A stretch of 64,000 bases of DNA, from assembly GCA_934320645.1 (NCBI GenBank), contig CAKRFP010000007.1:22638-86637 (forward strand), in the 5' to 3' direction. The notes below the pieces were generated by a model. The model saw nothing but the letters and a program-made list of their open reading frames with translations. It did not search any database and was not told the origin of the DNA. Origin of the DNA: an uncultured Bariatricus sp. Its GTDB lineage: Bacteria > Bacillota > Clostridia > Lachnospirales > Lachnospiraceae. The number at the start of each line of letters is the position of its first letter. Position 1 is the stretch's first letter. The translations under genes and the position numbers were made by a program. Below are positions 1 to 7,785 of this stretch, in pieces.

Positions 1-1373
1 GCTTCTGCATCATATTCCAGATCGATCTTTTCAAAATACTTGATCATATCTTCTTCCGGGATGTCTGTTCCGAGAAGTGCATTGATCTTGTCGGCATCAA
101 ATGGTACACGTACAGGCTCTTTTTTCTTGCTGTATACATCAACCATTCCTCCGACAACTTCACCGGCTCCCATTTCTTCGATCAGCTGGCAGGCACGGTT
201 GATTGCATCCTCTGCATTATTCGGATCCAGTCCCTTTTCAAATTTACCGGATGCATCGGTACGAAGTCCGACTTTCTTGCTGGATTTACGGATGTTGGTT
301 CCGTCAAAGCATGCTGCTTCAAATAACATGGTCTGTACATTGTCTGTGATCATAGAGTTTTCTCCACCCATGATTCCGGCAATACCTACCGCTTTTTCTC
401 CGTCACAGATCATCAGAACAGAATCATCCATTTCTCTTTCCTGACCATCCAGTGTTACGAATTTTTCGCCTTTTTCAGCATTGCGGACGATGATCTGATG
501 GCCTGCAATAGTATCCAGATCGTAAGCATGCATTGGCTGTCCATATTCTTCCATCACATAGTTTGTGATATCAACCAGGTTATTGATCGGACGGATTCCT
601 ACAGAAGAAAGTCTTCTCTGCATCCATTTCGGTGAAGGTCCGATTTTGATATTTTTAACGACTCTTGCGCAGTAACGTGGGCAAAGGTCTGTGTTTTCTA
701 CTTTTACTTTGATGTAATCATTGACATCTTCGTCATTTCCGGTTGGTGTTACAACCGGTGGCTTGAATTCTTTGCGGAATGTAGCTGCAACTTCTCTTGC
801 GATGCCAACCACGCTGAAGCAGTCTACACGGTTGGAAGTGATCTCGTATTCAAATACGACATCATCCAGTCCGAGTTCTTTGATTGCACTTTCTCCGACA
901 ACCGCGTCATCATCAAAAATGTAGATTCCATATTCCGGTGCTTCCGGATACATGTTTCTGTCTGAACCAAGTTCTTCAATGGAACACATCATTCCGTAGC
1001 TGTCGACTCCACGGAGTTTTCCTTTTTTGATCTTGATTCCGCCTTCTACTCTCTGTCCAGGCTCATGTCCGCCTGCGACACGTCCACCATCCAGAACAAC
1101 CGGTACTTTGTCTCCTTCTTTTACATTCGGAGCACCTGTAACAATCTGTACGGTCTCTGTTCCTACATTTACCTGGCAGATGATCAGTTTATCTGCATCC
1201 GGATGTTTCTCAATCTTTTCAATCTGTCCGACCACGATCTTATCCAGATCAGCATCCAGCTTTGTAAAGCCTTCTACTTTTGTTCCGGAAAGAGTCATTG
1301 CATCTGTATATTCCTGCGCTGTTACGTCAAGATCCGGAACATACGCTTTAATCCATGATAATGAAGTATCCAT
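1..1373 (-). CDS. pheT: Phenylalanyl-tRNA synthetase beta subunit, partial (C-terminus off the left edge)
   Basis: Beta chain of the alpha2-beta2 enzyme that charges tRNA-Phe in the cytoplasm. About 457 N-terminal codons are present, out of the roughly 800 usual for the family. It starts MDTSLSWIKAYVPDLD, typical of PheT, followed by an EMAP-II/OB-type tRNA-binding domain at about residues 40-155 (HPDADKLIICQVNVG) and a B3/B4 editing domain (RPINNLVDITNYVMEE; MGG in the following block). The ATG at 1373 has AGAAGGAG a few bases upstream. It lies downstream of pheS and is probably co-transcribed with it from the T-box leader, across a 222-bp spacer that carries two repeat units. Confidence 0.97.
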   Translation of the reverse strand, partial: MDTSLSWIKAYVPDLDVTAQEYTDAMTLSGTKVEGFTKLDADLDKIVVGQIEKIEKHPDADKLIICQVNVGTETVQIVTGAPNVKEGDKVPVVLDGGRVAGGHEPGQRVEGGIKIKKGKLRGVDSYGMMCSIEELGSDRNMYPEAPEYGIYIFDDDAVVGESAIKELGLDDVVFEYEITSNRVDCFSVVGIAREVAATFRKEFKPPVVTPTGNDEDVNDYIKVKVENTDLCPRYCARVVKNIKIGPSPKWMQRRLSSVGIRPINNLVDITNYVMEEYGQPMHAYDLDTIAGHQIIVRNAEKGEKFVTLDGQEREMDDSVLMICDGEKAVGIAGIMGGENSMITDNVQTMLFEAACFDGTNIRKSSKKVGLRTDASGKFEKGLDPNNAEDAINRACQLIEEMGAGEVVGGMVDVYSKKKEPVRVPFDADKINALLGTDIPEEDMIKYFEKIDLEYDAE

Positions 1374-1412
1374 TTTATATCTCCTTCTGATTTGCTTTAT
1401 ATTTATACATTT

Positions 1413-1581
1413 GTCATGCCGTTCGCACACGGAAGTAAATACTTGCTTCGCTCGTGCTTCCTTTTTATTTAGACTCCAAAATCCAGCATCTTCGATGCTG
1501 CCGCAGCTCTCCGCGCTGCTCTCTGATTTTGTCGTGCCGTTCGCACAAGGAAGTAAATACTCGCTTCGCTCGTGCTTCCTT
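1413..1581. repeat. Two copies of a 51-bp hairpin-forming repeat around a small perfect hairpin, pheS-pheT spacer
   Basis: Positions 1413-1463 and 1531-1581 are near-identical direct repeats (about four differences), each reading from gtc(a/g)tgccgttcgcaca to cgctcgtgcttcctt. Each copy can fold, because GGAAG near its middle pairs with CTTCC at its end and the loop contains GCTTCGC. Between them lies a perfect 7-bp hairpin, CAGCATC-TTC-GATGCTG (1484-1500). Neither copy encodes protein. They occupy almost the whole spacer between pheS and pheT, so they may act as an mRNA-processing or stabilising element, or be a small REP-like mobile repeat. The function is unknown. Confidence 0.75.
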
Positions 1582-1595
1582 CCTTTGTGTGCTCA

Positions 1596-2615
1596 CTAGA
1601 ACTGTTTCAGGAAACGAATATCGTTCTCGTAGAGGAGGCGCATGTCGTCGATCTCGTATTTGAGAAGGGCGATCCTTTCAAGTCCTACTCCGAATGCGAA
1701 TCCTGTGTATTCTTCCGGATCAATTCCGCACATTTCGAGTACGTGTGGGTGAACCATACCACAGCCAAGGATTTCAATCCAGCCTGATCCCTTACAGAAA
1801 CGGCAGCCTTTTCCACCGCACTTAAAGCAGGATACGTCTACTTCTGCACTTGGCTCTGTGAATGGGAAGTGATGCGGACGGAATTTTGTCTTGGTATCCG
1901 GTCCGAAAAGTTCTTTTGCGAATACTTCCAGAGTTCCTTTTAAGTCAGCAAAGGAAATATTTTTGTCGATTACAAGTCCTTCGATCTGGTGGAAAGATGG
2001 TGAATGGGTTGCATCTACTTCGTCGGAACGGAATACACGACCAGGTGCGATCATACGGATCGGGAGCTTGCCCTGTTCCATCACACGTGCCTGAACCGGT
2101 GATGTCTGGGTACGAAGCACGATGTCTTTGTTGATATAGAAAGTATCCTGTTCATCTTTTGCCGGATGATCTGCAGGAATGTTCAGTTTTTCAAAGTTGT
2201 AAAGGTCATATTCTACTTCCGGTCCTTCCACAACTTCATATCCCATACCGATGAAGATACGCTCTACTTCTTCCAGAGCGATTGTGTTCGGATGACGGTG
2301 ACCTACCATATTTTTCTTAGAAGGAAGTGTTACGTCGATCACTTCCTGTTTTAATTTTTCTTCACGGATTGCTGCATCCATTTTCTTCTTTGTCTCATCG
2401 AGAAGTTCTTCGATGGCAGCTCTTGTCTCATTGACAAGCTGTCCTACTTTCGGACGTTCTTCCGGAGCTACATCTTTCATTCCTTTTAATACGGCTGTCA
2501 GTTCTCCTTTTTTACCAAGGAATTTGACACGTACATCATTTAATTTCTCCGGTACATCAGAAGCCTGGATCTGCTTAATGGCTTCCTGTTTGATGCTCTC
2601 AAGTCTTTCTTTCAT
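1596..2615 (-). CDS. pheS: Phenylalanyl-tRNA synthetase alpha subunit
   Basis: Catalytic subunit of phenylalanyl-tRNA synthetase, 339 aa, the usual length. An N-terminal coiled-coil arm (about 1-85) precedes the class II catalytic core. Class II motif 2 is visible in FRSDEVDATHSPSFHQIEG at about residue 205, and motif 3 in GFAFGVGLERIALLKY near the C-terminus. A CFKCGGKGCRFC segment suggests a small cysteine cluster as in other Firmicute PheS proteins. The start MKERLESIKQ was chosen because AAGGAGG lies seven bases upstream; a longer frame to 2645 has no such site. Expression should follow the upstream Phe T-box. Confidence 0.98.
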   Translation of the reverse strand: MKERLESIKQEAIKQIQASDVPEKLNDVRVKFLGKKGELTAVLKGMKDVAPEERPKVGQLVNETRAAIEELLDETKKKMDAAIREEKLKQEVIDVTLPSKKNMVGHRHPNTIALEEVERIFIGMGYEVVEGPEVEYDLYNFEKLNIPADHPAKDEQDTFYINKDIVLRTQTSPVQARVMEQGKLPIRMIAPGRVFRSDEVDATHSPSFHQIEGLVIDKNISFADLKGTLEVFAKELFGPDTKTKFRPHHFPFTEPSAEVDVSCFKCGGKGCRFCKGSGWIEILGCGMVHPHVLEMCGIDPEEYTGFAFGVGLERIALLKYEIDDMRLLYENDIRFLKQF

Positions 2616-2654
2616 GATATCCTCCTTAAAACTTGTTTTGACCATTCATTTGCA

Positions 2655-2900
2655 ATAAAAAAATCCCGTCCACCAAAAGGGACGAGATCAATCGCGGTAC
2701 CACCCTGTTTCCTGCTATCTGTAATAACAGGCACTCGGACTGCGTAACGTGCAGAAACGTCGTTTTCTACTCTATTTTCAAAAACGCAGCTCACGTGGGA
2801 AATTCGATTCCTGTCTGAACCGTGGAGAACTTACAGCCGGGGATTCTCCTTCTCTGTCGGAAAACAGTACACTACTTACACGGTCATTGCTTTTCTAATA
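2655..2900 (-). promoter_or_regulatory. T-box leader (phenylalanine) with terminator, upstream of pheS
   Basis: The minus strand carries the T-box core AGGGTGGTACCGCG (2693-2706), followed by a terminator stem with a run of T (about 2655-2690). Upstream, stem I contains a GAATTTCCCACG stretch (around 2796-2807) where the specifier would be; TTC is a Phe codon, which agrees with the downstream gene. In this family uncharged tRNA binds the specifier and the T-box bulge and favours antitermination. The class assignment is clear from the core motif; the exact specifier triplet is inferred from position. Confidence 0.95.
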
Positions 2901-2916
2901 TGTCATATACCTAATT

Positions 2917-2944
2917 ATTGTAACATATGATTTTTTTATGTCAA
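2917..2944 (-). promoter_or_regulatory. Sigma-A promoter of the pheS leader
   Basis: Minus strand TTGACA (2939-2944), 16-bp spacer, TACAAT (2917-2922), placed just upstream of T-box stem I. Confidence 0.8.
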
Positions 2945-3003
2945 GCGGTTTTCTCGGATAAAGTCAGGATAAAGTCGCAACTCCATCTTGCGAAACCATA
3001 TTT

Positions 3004-3045
3004 TAAAGTCCGGATATCGCCTTTTCAGGCCATAACCAGACTTTA
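3004..3045 (-). terminator. Hairpin downstream of the YihY-family gene
   Basis: TAAAGTC (3004-3010) pairs with GACTTTA (3039-3045), with an interrupted inner stem (GG/CC, TAT/ATA, GCC/GGC). It lies directly after the stop codon at 3051. The following T-run is weak, so it may be a poor terminator or an mRNA 3' end structure. Positions 2945-3003 show nothing else. Confidence 0.5.
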
Positions 3046-3050
3046 CAGTA

Positions 3051-3884
3051 CTATTCTTTTTCCAGAACATCCCTCTTTACCTCTACCCAGATGCAGTTGA
3101 TCAGCCCGCCAAGCAACATCACATACATACAGAAATATAGCCACAACATCACCAGAATGATCGCTGTCATACTTCCGTACAGACCGGAAAATCCTTTGAA
3201 GATCGTCAGGTACATGGAAAAGATGAACGAAATCACCAGCCATCCCAGGGATGTAAAAATCGATCCCAGAACCAGATCCCGGAACGGAAGTTTCCGGTTT
3301 GGCAGAAAATGGTAGACCAGAAGAGAGATTCCGGTCATAACCACAAATGAGATCACCGTTCTCAGACGCATGATCAAATCCGTCGTATCTGCCAGAAGCG
3401 GGATCTTATGATATACAAAAATACTGATATTATTTCCAAATACGGAAAGCACCAGCGCCATCACGATCGCCGCAATAAACAGGATCGTATAGATGGACGC
3501 ACGGATTCTTAAAAATACATAATTACGTGTCTCTCGAAGCTCATATGCGCAGTTCAGCCCGGTACTTACCGCAAGTACTCCTTTTCCGGCTGACCAGAGT
3601 GCCACGATCGCCGTGATCGGAATGACCGTCTTCGACTGGTTATAGACTTCATTGACAATGCCGACCATAAAGTCCTGCATATTCGCTTCCGGGAACAGAT
3701 TGACCACAGCAGTCATAACATCTGCTTTTGTCACCGGCGTATACTGGATGATCGCAAGAAGCAGCAAAATAATCGGAATCATACTCAGCACAAAAAAGTA
3801 AGCAGACTGTGCTGCATATGCTCCGACATGCTTCTGTGACACCTGCCCAGTAAAATCCTGGATCTTCTTTATCGTTTTAATCAT
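3051..3884 (-). CDS. YihY/BrkB-family integral membrane protein
   Basis: A 277-aa polytopic membrane protein with about six hydrophobic segments (roughly residues 28-48, 91-112, 129-150, 173-195, 206-230 and 237-262). The N-terminal AYAAQSAYFFVLSMIPIILLL pattern and the central LWSAGKGVLAVSTGLN block are typical of the YihY/BrkB family. Members were once called ribonuclease BN, but that activity belongs to another protein; the true role is not established. It starts at an ATG preceded by GGAG. It stands between the pheS promoter and a likely 6S RNA gene, so it is probably a single-gene unit. Confidence 0.88.
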   Translation of the reverse strand: MIKTIKKIQDFTGQVSQKHVGAYAAQSAYFFVLSMIPIILLLLAIIQYTPVTKADVMTAVVNLFPEANMQDFMVGIVNEVYNQSKTVIPITAIVALWSAGKGVLAVSTGLNCAYELRETRNYVFLRIRASIYTILFIAAIVMALVLSVFGNNISIFVYHKIPLLADTTDLIMRLRTVISFVVMTGISLLVYHFLPNRKLPFRDLVLGSIFTSLGWLVISFIFSMYLTIFKGFSGLYGSMTAIILVMLWLYFCMYVMLLGGLINCIWVEVKRDVLEKE

Positions 3885-3959
3885 ATAATAACTCCATTTA
3901 TCTTATCGGCAGTTTCATTTTCAAAATAGTTTACCATAATTTAACTTCTTTGAAAACCC

Positions 3960-3985
3960 AAAAAAACAGTTGCTCTCGCAACTGT
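3960..3985 (-). terminator. Terminator of the 6S RNA gene
   Basis: ACAGTTGC (3966-3973) and GCAACTGT (3978-3985) form a perfect 8-bp stem with a 4-base loop. On the minus strand it is followed directly by TTTTT. Confidence 0.88.
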
Positions 3986-4181
3986 CCTTTATCTTTTGTA
4001 GTCCCCCGAAATGCCGTTTTCCGTTTTTTGACTCCTAGCACTCCGCTAGGTGGGCGACCGCATCTGCTTTTCTGCCTTCCCCTGCGCAATGAGGGCCTGA
4101 CATATTACAGAGATATAAGAATCCCGTTTAAAGTATTGTAGGTTCAAAAATACGGAAGTCTCGAACATTCCAGGTTTTCTA
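3986..4181 (-). ncRNA. ssrS: Probable 6S RNA
   Basis: This stretch holds no credible ORF but has its own strong promoter and terminator, giving a transcript of about 200 nt. The 5' and 3' parts pair over a long distance: ACTTCCGTATTTTTGA with TCAAAAAACGGA. A second hairpin (CCTAGC/GCTAGG) sits near the 3' side. The end sequences GGAATGTTCGAGAC and GGCATTTCGGGGGA resemble the closing ends of E. coli 6S RNA (GAUGUUCG and GGCAUCUCGG). 6S RNA mimics an open promoter and binds sigma-70/A RNA polymerase. The identification rests on layout and recalled end motifs; a covariance-model search (Rfam 6S) would decide it. Confidence 0.75.
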
Positions 4182-4187
4182 AAGCCT

Positions 4188-4216
4188 ATTATAGACTATC
4201 AGCCATCTTTTTTCAA
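4188..4216 (-). promoter_or_regulatory. Sigma-A promoter of the 6S RNA gene
   Basis: Minus strand TTGAAA (4211-4216), 17-bp spacer, TATAAT (4188-4193). It would start the RNA close to 4181. Confidence 0.85.
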
Positions 4217-4266
4217 CTGTTAATCGTTGATGATATTTACTTTTTTTACCAGAAGTTTAAATTCTT

Positions 4267-4740
4267 TTAACGAATCCATTGTCCACTTTTTCCGCCAGAC
4301 TTTTCGAGCAGATGGATCTCTCCGATCTCCATCCCTCTGTCAATCGCTTTACACATATCATAAATCGTAAGAAGACAAACATTTACCCCGGTCAGTGCTT
4401 CCATCTCCACACCGGTCTTCCCGATACACGCTGTGCGGCAAAGTGCACGGATTCCATGCTCTTTTTCCAGATATTCAAAATCAATCTCTACTTTGGTGAG
4501 GCTCAGAATATGGCAAAGAGGAATCAGTTCTGCTGTCTTTTTTGCCCCCATGATCCCGGCAATTCTTGCCACGCCAAGGACGTCTCCTTTTTTCATACTG
4601 CCTTCCTTTACCTTCCGGTAGCATTCTTCCGACATGCGGATCACGCCGGATGCCAGTGCCTCTCTCTTCGTATCTGCCTTTGCACCCACATCCACCATCA
4701 CTGCATTACCGTCTTCGTTAAAATGTGTAAATTCACTCAT
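4267..4740 (-). CDS. moaC: Cyclic pyranopterin monophosphate synthase (MoaC)
   Basis: Second enzyme of molybdenum cofactor synthesis: it converts the MoaA product (3',8-cyclo-GTP) to cyclic pyranopterin monophosphate. It has 157 aa, the normal size. Family blocks are visible: HFNEDGNAVMVDVGAKADTKR at the start, GVARIAGIMGAKKTAELIPLCH in the middle, and GKTGVEMEALTGV near the C-terminus with the conserved lysine. The start MSEFTHF was chosen for family length and an upstream purine-rich AGGTTAGGA. It is the last gene of the molybdenum operon, 14 bp after the MOSC-MogA gene. Confidence 0.96.
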   Translation of the reverse strand: MSEFTHFNEDGNAVMVDVGAKADTKREALASGVIRMSEECYRKVKEGSMKKGDVLGVARIAGIMGAKKTAELIPLCHILSLTKVEIDFEYLEKEHGIRALCRTACIGKTGVEMEALTGVNVCLLTIYDMCKAIDRGMEIGEIHLLEKSGGKSGQWIR

Positions 4741-4754
4741 GCTTCCTAACCTCT

Positions 4755-5690
4755 TTATTTTCTGGCACATTCGCCTTCTGTCCCTCTCAGGATTCCAAGT
4801 CCGTGTCCAAGCTCCGGAAGCAGAAATTCCAACGCTTCCTGCACTGCCTTTGGGCTGCCCGGAAGATTGATGATTAGTGTCTTTTTCCGGATTCCTGAGA
4901 CCGCTCTGCTGAACATGGCACGTTTTGTGATCGTCATCGAGTAATTCCGGATTGCCTCTGCAATCCCATTTGCCATCCGGTCACAGACATTGATTGTTGC
5001 CTCCGGTGTACGGTCCCGCTCTGAAAATCCGGTTCCTCCGGTGGTAAAGATCACATCTATCTGTCTCTGGTCTGCCAGCCGGATCAGCTCTTTTTCCAGT
5101 TTTTTCTGCTCATCCGGCAATAAAATGGTTTCTTTAATATCATATCCTCTATCTTTCAGCATCTCAGCAATCTTGGGACCGCTTTTATCTTCCCTCTCCC
5201 CGGCAGCACCTTTATCACTTAACGTAATGACTGCCGCTGAAAATGGACGGTCACTTTTCACCTGTTCCATCACGACTTCATCCCCTACTTTAATATGGCC
5301 TCCGGTGATCACTTCTGCAAAGACACCTTCTCTAGGCATGATACAGTCACCCATTCTTTTGTAGATCTGGCAGTGGCTGTGACACTCTTTTCCGATCTGC
5401 GTCATTTCAAGTATCACATCTCCGATATGGAATCTTGTTCCAACCGGAAGCGCGCGGAAGTCAAATCCCTCCACGATCAGATTTTCACCAAAGGCACCAT
5501 AGGCAATATCTGCACCCTTTGCGCGAAACTCCTGAATCTTTTCATCGGAAAGCAGACTGATCTGGCGGTGCCATTTTCCACCGTGTGCATCTCCTTCGAT
5601 TCCCCAGTCTGCTTTAATCTCCGCCTCAGAGACCTCATGTTTTTCGGTTCCACGTTTTTCGCTGATACAGATTCCTTTCAGTTTTCCCAT
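4755..5690 (-). CDS. MOSC domain-MogA/MoaB fusion protein
   Basis: A 311-aa two-domain protein. Residues about 1-145 are a MOSC domain (GDAHGGKWHRQISLLS, GAFGENL, and CHSHCQIYKRMGDC with a conserved cysteine), a fold linked to molybdenum cofactor sulfur chemistry. Residues about 150-311 are a MogA/MoaB molybdopterin adenylyltransferase domain with TTGGTGFSERDRTPEA and LPGSPKAVQEAL. The second domain should adenylate molybdopterin before metal insertion. The gene lies 8 bp after moaA and shortly before moaC, which supports a cofactor role. What the MOSC half acts on cannot be told from the sequence. Confidence 0.92.
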   Translation of the reverse strand: MGKLKGICISEKRGTEKHEVSEAEIKADWGIEGDAHGGKWHRQISLLSDEKIQEFRAKGADIAYGAFGENLIVEGFDFRALPVGTRFHIGDVILEMTQIGKECHSHCQIYKRMGDCIMPREGVFAEVITGGHIKVGDEVVMEQVKSDRPFSAAVITLSDKGAAGEREDKSGPKIAEMLKDRGYDIKETILLPDEQKKLEKELIRLADQRQIDVIFTTGGTGFSERDRTPEATINVCDRMANGIAEAIRNYSMTITKRAMFSRAVSGIRKKTLIINLPGSPKAVQEALEFLLPELGHGLGILRGTEGECARK

Positions 5691-5698
5691 TCTTACGC

Positions 5699-6673
5699 TT
5701 ATCCTCCGATCTGTGACATATTCTTTTTCTCTGTGATAAAATCCTGTTCCTCAAAATGATGCATCTTCGGTTTTCCAAGAACTGCCCTCTCCAGGCATTT
5801 CCGGATCTCTTCTGAGGTTCCATACCTTGCTGTCTCCAGAACAGAGATCGCATCCTCATAGCACAGGCAGGATTTGAGTTTTCCGGTGGATGTCATCCGG
5901 ATCCGGTTACAGCTGCCACAAAATTTGCCATGCAACGCGCTGATCAGACCAATCTTTCCCTGAAAACCGGGCAGCTGATAATACACCGCAGGTCCATTCC
6001 CAAACCGTCCTTCTGCCGGACAAAGTTCGTCATCTATCCCATAGGTTTCTTTCAGCTTTTCCAGTACCCACATACCGGAAATCCCTTCCTCTGCTTTTCC
6101 CCGTCCGATCGGCATCAGTTCGATAAAACGGACATCCAGATTCTGGTCTTTTGCAAGCTCTGCAAGATTCTGCCATTCTTCCTCATTGATCCCTTTTTGC
6201 AGAACCGTATTGATCTTTACCCGGATTCCGCTTTTTACAGCCTTGGAAATGGATCCTCTGACTCTTTCCAGCTCATCAAATCCAGTAATCTCCTGGTATT
6301 TCTCCGGAATCAGTGTATCCAGACTGATATTGACCGCATCCAGTCCTGCCGCAAGAAGTTCTTCCAGTTTTTCGCCCAGAAGAACTCCATTTGTCGTCAT
6401 GGTCACTTCTTCTGCCCCCGGAATCTGCCGGATCAGCCGGATCAGATCTGCGCACCCTCTTCGGACCAGTGGCTCTCCGCCTGTAATCTTAAAACGGGTG
6501 ATTCCAATCTGCACTGCTTCCTGGCAAATTCGTACGATTTCTTCATAAGTCAGGATTTCTGACATGGGAATCCACTTCGCACCATCCGGCATACAGTATC
6601 TGCAACGGAGATTGCAGCGGTCTGTGATTGAAATTCTCATATATTCAATTGTACGTCCATAAGAGTCTCTCAC
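5699..6673 (-). CDS. moaA: GTP 3',8-cyclase (MoaA)
   Basis: A radical SAM enzyme that starts molybdenum cofactor synthesis from GTP. It has 324 aa. The N-terminal cluster motif is CNLRCRYC (Cys 20, 24, 27). A second cluster motif, CGSCNRIR with a further cysteine about 14 residues on, sits near residues 250-270. The protein ends in Gly-Gly, as MoaA proteins do, and that tail is needed for activity in studied members. It starts at GTG (6673), preceded by GGAAG. It lies between the XdhC-like gene and the MOSC-MogA gene in one operon. Confidence 0.97.
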   Translation of the reverse strand: MRDSYGRTIEYMRISITDRCNLRCRYCMPDGAKWIPMSEILTYEEIVRICQEAVQIGITRFKITGGEPLVRRGCADLIRLIRQIPGAEEVTMTTNGVLLGEKLEELLAAGLDAVNISLDTLIPEKYQEITGFDELERVRGSISKAVKSGIRVKINTVLQKGINEEEWQNLAELAKDQNLDVRFIELMPIGRGKAEEGISGMWVLEKLKETYGIDDELCPAEGRFGNGPAVYYQLPGFQGKIGLISALHGKFCGSCNRIRMTSTGKLKSCLCYEDAISVLETARYGTSEEIRKCLERAVLGKPKMHHFEEQDFITEKKNMSQIGG

Positions 6674-6743
6674 AGCTTCTTCCGTCCTCTCTTTGTTTCA
6701 ATCTACTCTGTGCCGTCACATCACAGTTTTTCCTGTTCTCCTC

Positions 6744-7775
6744 TTAATTCCAGACCGGTTCCAGTAATACCTCAATCGTGCCGCCGCAGACCATGCCTTC
6801 TTCTTCCGCATCGTCTCCGGTCATATCCACATGCTCTGTCTTTACTTCTGCATGGCTGTTGTGCATCATCCATCTTGCTTTCCTAAGAACTTCTGCTTCC
6901 ATACAGCCGCCTCCTATGGTTCCCACACATCCGCCGTCTTCCAGGATCAGCATCTTGGACCCTACATTTCGCGGTGCAGAGCCTTTTCTTGCAATGATCG
7001 TGGCAAGCATCTTCTTTCCCGAATGTCCGGTATCCAAGATTGCTTCCAGCAGATCCTCCGGATAACCGCAGACCCGCCTGTTCTGATTTTTCACTTCGAT
7101 GATCTCCGCCATGATTGCCACACCGATCTCTTCCGGTGTCTCCGCACCGATATTCAGACCGATCGGGCTTTTCACCTCACCGATCACAGCCTGGTCACAG
7201 CCCTTGTCAATCAGATTCTGCTTTACCATCGCACTTCTGCGCCTGCTTCCGATCATTCCGATATAGGCATGCTCCTTCTGGATAATCTTCTCCAGACAAA
7301 CCTGGTCATACCGGTGTCCCCGGGTCAGCACGACAAAATAAGTATCCCGGTCTCCTTCGATCTGATCCAGTGCGTCCTCAAACGGCTGGCAGATGACCTC
7401 CGTTGCCCCTGCATTTCTTGCGTGGTCTGCAAACTGCGGACGATCCTCCAGCACTGTGACCTTCCATCCAAGCATGATCCCGATTCTGATCACCGGCATG
7501 GAGACATGACCGCCCCCGCAGATGACCAGATGCTCCTGCCCTCCAATCATATCACAGAACACCTGCTGCCCTGCAATTTCATAAAGCCCGCACTTTTTTA
7601 AGTTCACGGCTTCGTTCATATGCTCTGAAAAGAAACCTTTTTCTTTACTTTCCCAAATTATTTTTTGCTCCGACATCACCGTTTTTTCCCCGGCTGCAGA
7701 ACCTTTTGCCACCGTCAAGAGAACATAGTCCCCCGGCTTTGGTAAATTTTTTAATATCTCAAATACATCTTCCAT
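6744..7775 (-). CDS. XdhC/CoxI-family protein with permuted domains
   Basis: A 343-aa protein of the XdhC family, which in studied members binds molybdenum cofactor and supports its sulfuration and insertion into xanthine dehydrogenase-type enzymes. The Rossmann half comes first (ICGGGHVSMPVIRIG at about 87-101; FVVLTRGHRYD; GMIGSRRR). The CoxI/XdhC half is at the C-terminus (ARKGSAPRNVGSKML; GTIGGGCMEAEVL; GMVCGGTIEVLLEP). In the commonest arrangement the order is reversed. The ATG at 7775 was chosen; a TTG at 7778 is also possible. It begins 10 bp after the upstream PLP enzyme gene. No molybdenum hydroxylase gene is in the window. Confidence 0.88.
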   Translation of the reverse strand: MEDVFEILKNLPKPGDYVLLTVAKGSAAGEKTVMSEQKIIWESKEKGFFSEHMNEAVNLKKCGLYEIAGQQVFCDMIGGQEHLVICGGGHVSMPVIRIGIMLGWKVTVLEDRPQFADHARNAGATEVICQPFEDALDQIEGDRDTYFVVLTRGHRYDQVCLEKIIQKEHAYIGMIGSRRRSAMVKQNLIDKGCDQAVIGEVKSPIGLNIGAETPEEIGVAIMAEIIEVKNQNRRVCGYPEDLLEAILDTGHSGKKMLATIIARKGSAPRNVGSKMLILEDGGCVGTIGGGCMEAEVLRKARWMMHNSHAEVKTEHVDMTGDDAEEEGMVCGGTIEVLLEPVWN

Positions 7776-7785
7776 CAAATTTCAT

